Origin: JBAYJY01 sp041664945
GTDB lineage: Bacteria; UBP15; UBA6099
Direction of reading: 5' to 3'
Length of the DNA: 5,036 bases
Assembly: GCA_041664945.1 (NCBI GenBank)
Contig: JBAYJY010000255.1
Location: forward strand, 1-5,036
How positions within the stretch are numbered: position 1 is the first letter of the stretch; every line of letters begins with the position of its first letter. A program made the position numbers and the translations under genes. The notes under the pieces were generated by a model. It did no database searches. It was not told where the DNA came from and saw nothing but the letters and a program-made list of their open reading frames with translations. Below, piece by piece: positions 3,993 to 5,036 of this stretch.

Positions 3993-5036
3993 ATGGGAAA
4001 ACTGCTGTTCGAGCGAAAAAAATTCTTTCCGTTGCAGGACGTGGACGAGCCCGAACTTTTCCGCGATCAGTTTCCGTTTTCGGAAGTGCCGCGCATTCTT
4101 TTCGACGAAAACGCGCCGGAACTCAATCCGCCGGACGAGATATGGATCACGGACACGACATTCCGAGACGGCCAGCAGGCGCGCCCTCCGTATACGGTAA
4201 AACAGATCGTCGATCTATATAACCTGATGCACAAACTGGGCGGCCCGAACGGCGTCATCAGGCAGTCCGAGTTTTTCATGTACAGCGCTAAGGACAAGGA
4301 AGCTGTTCAGAAATGCCTCGAACTCGGATACACCTATCCGGAAGTGACGGGCTGGATTCGTGCGAACAAAGAGGACCTGAAGCTTGTAAAAGAAATGGGC
4401 CTGCGGGAGACGGGCGTTCTGACGTCGGCCTCCGACTATCATATATTCCTGAAACTGAAAAAGACGCGGCGGCAGGTGATGGAGGATTATCTCGCGGTGG
4501 TGGACGAGGCGCTTTCGATGGGCGTGCGCATCCGCTGCCACTTCGAGGACGTGACGCGCGCTGACGTCTATGGGTTCTGCGTGCCGTTCGCGATCGAGTT
4601 GATGAAACGCAACCGGCAGTCCGGAATTCCGATAAAGATCCGGCTCTGCGACACCATGGGGTTCGGGCTCAGCTATCCGAACGCGATCCTGCCGCGATCC
4701 GTGCCGAAACTCGTGGCGGCGATGGTGAACGACGCGGGAGTGCCGCCGCAGTATCTCGAATGGCACGGCCACAACGATTTTCACCATGTTCACACGAACG
4801 CTTCCGCCGCGTGGCTGTATGGCTGCTGCGCTAACAACACGTCGATCCTGGGCATCGGCGAGCGCACTGGCAACCCGCCGCTCGAAGCGGCGATTATCGA
4901 GTACATCGCTCTCAAAGGATACACCGACGATATCGACACCACAGCCATCACCGAGATCGCGGAATACGTCGATAAGGAAATGGGCTGGCACATACCCGCC
5001 AACAAGCCGTTCGTCGGCAAGGAGTTCAACACAACG
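3993..5036 (+). CDS. 2-isopropylmalate/homocitrate synthase-like DRE-TIM carboxyltransferase, possible Re-citrate synthase (partial, 3' end outside)
   Basis: The frame from ATG 3993 is open for 348 codons to the last base, so the C-terminus is missing. It is a TIM-barrel acyl-CoA/2-oxoacid Claisen condensing enzyme of the cytoplasm. Motifs are TDTTFRDGQQARPPYT (53-68), with Arg58 and the metal ligand Asp59; RCHFEDVTRAD (181-191), with Glu185 as the likely DRE glutamate; EWHGHND (256-262), with metal ligands His258 and His260; and GIGERTGNPPLEA (287-299), with the fourth ligand Asn294. The N-terminal VDEPELFRDQFPFSEVPRI (17-35) and GQQARPPYT mark the subgroup often annotated 2-isopropylmalate or homocitrate synthase in Deltaproteobacteria and Clostridia. 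To my knowledge this subgroup is close to the Re-citrate synthases of Clostridium kluyveri and Syntrophus. Substrates may thus be acetyl-CoA and oxaloacetate, but 2-isopropylmalate, homocitrate or citramalate synthesis is not excluded. Histidines 264, 265 and 267 add an unusual cluster after the HGH motif. The gene has its own promoter and an attenuator-like leader. Confidence 0.9.
   Translation, partial: MGKLLFERKKFFPLQDVDEPELFRDQFPFSEVPRILFDENAPELNPPDEIWITDTTFRDGQQARPPYTVKQIVDLYNLMHKLGGPNGVIRQSEFFMYSAKDKEAVQKCLELGYTYPEVTGWIRANKEDLKLVKEMGLRETGVLTSASDYHIFLKLKKTRRQVMEDYLAVVDEALSMGVRIRCHFEDVTRADVYGFCVPFAIELMKRNRQSGIPIKIRLCDTMGFGLSYPNAILPRSVPKLVAAMVNDAGVPPQYLEWHGHNDFHHVHTNASAAWLYGCCANNTSILGIGERTGNPPLEAAIIEYIALKGYTDDIDTTAITEIAEYVDKEMGWHIPANKPFVGKEFNTT

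Noticed and set aside
4215..4991. Long minus-strand open frame of 258 codons
   Set aside because: It lies opposite the carboxyltransferase gene, whose plus frame runs unbroken and carries all family motifs. The antisense product is rich in R and H without a recognisable domain, as expected for a shadow of GC-rich codons.
1..5036. CRISPR array, tRNA, rRNA, insertion sequence or phage genes
   Set aside because: No regularly spaced repeats, cloverleaf, transposase or terminal inverted repeats were seen by reading both strands.

Overview
The window looks like a chromosomal piece from an anaerobic, moderately GC-rich bacterium. The evidence is a phenylacetate-CoA ligase (PaaK) paired with a tandem ACT-domain protein and a DRE-TIM carboxyltransferase of the type found in Deltaproteobacteria, Clostridia and relatives. 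Promoters with TATAAT-like -10 boxes and AGGAGG/GAGGTG ribosome binding sites also fit a bacterium. The phylum cannot be fixed from this sequence. I see no mobile element, tRNA, rRNA or CRISPR array.

Layout. At the left edge (1-50) is an AT-rich, apparently bidirectional promoter region. A perfect Shine-Dalgarno on the minus strand at positions 9-4 implies a divergent gene beginning just outside the window. Positions 85-1383 (+) encode an AMP-forming arylacetate/phenylacetate-CoA ligase. Twelve bases later, 1396-1824 (+) encodes a small protein of two ACT domains, and the two almost certainly form an operon. Positions 1825-2112 are a 288-bp AT-rich gap with inverted repeats, a heptamer repeat and a candidate extended -10 promoter, but no supported gene. 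Positions 2116-3792 (+) encode an exported protein with a split DUF2330 domain; its base composition is visibly poorer in GC than its neighbours. Positions 3793-3992 hold a weak terminator, a strong promoter (TTGCCG-N17-TATAAT) and a leader with a terminator-like hairpin. From 3993 to the window end (+), in frame and without a stop, runs the first 348 codons of a 2-isopropylmalate/homocitrate synthase-like enzyme. Re-citrate synthase is a serious candidate for it.

How they fit. The ligase makes an aryl-CoA thioester from a free acid and CoA, and the ACT protein may sense an amino acid and tune that step. The last gene condenses an acyl-CoA with a 2-oxoacid, feeding citrate/glutamate or leucine-type synthesis. 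The DUF2330 protein between them is envelope-associated and has no evident metabolic link. Its own promoter and different composition suggest an independent insertion between two metabolic units. No clearly new defence or mobile system is visible. The most notable points are the split DUF2330 protein, the attenuator-like leader of the last gene, and the possible Re-citrate synthase.
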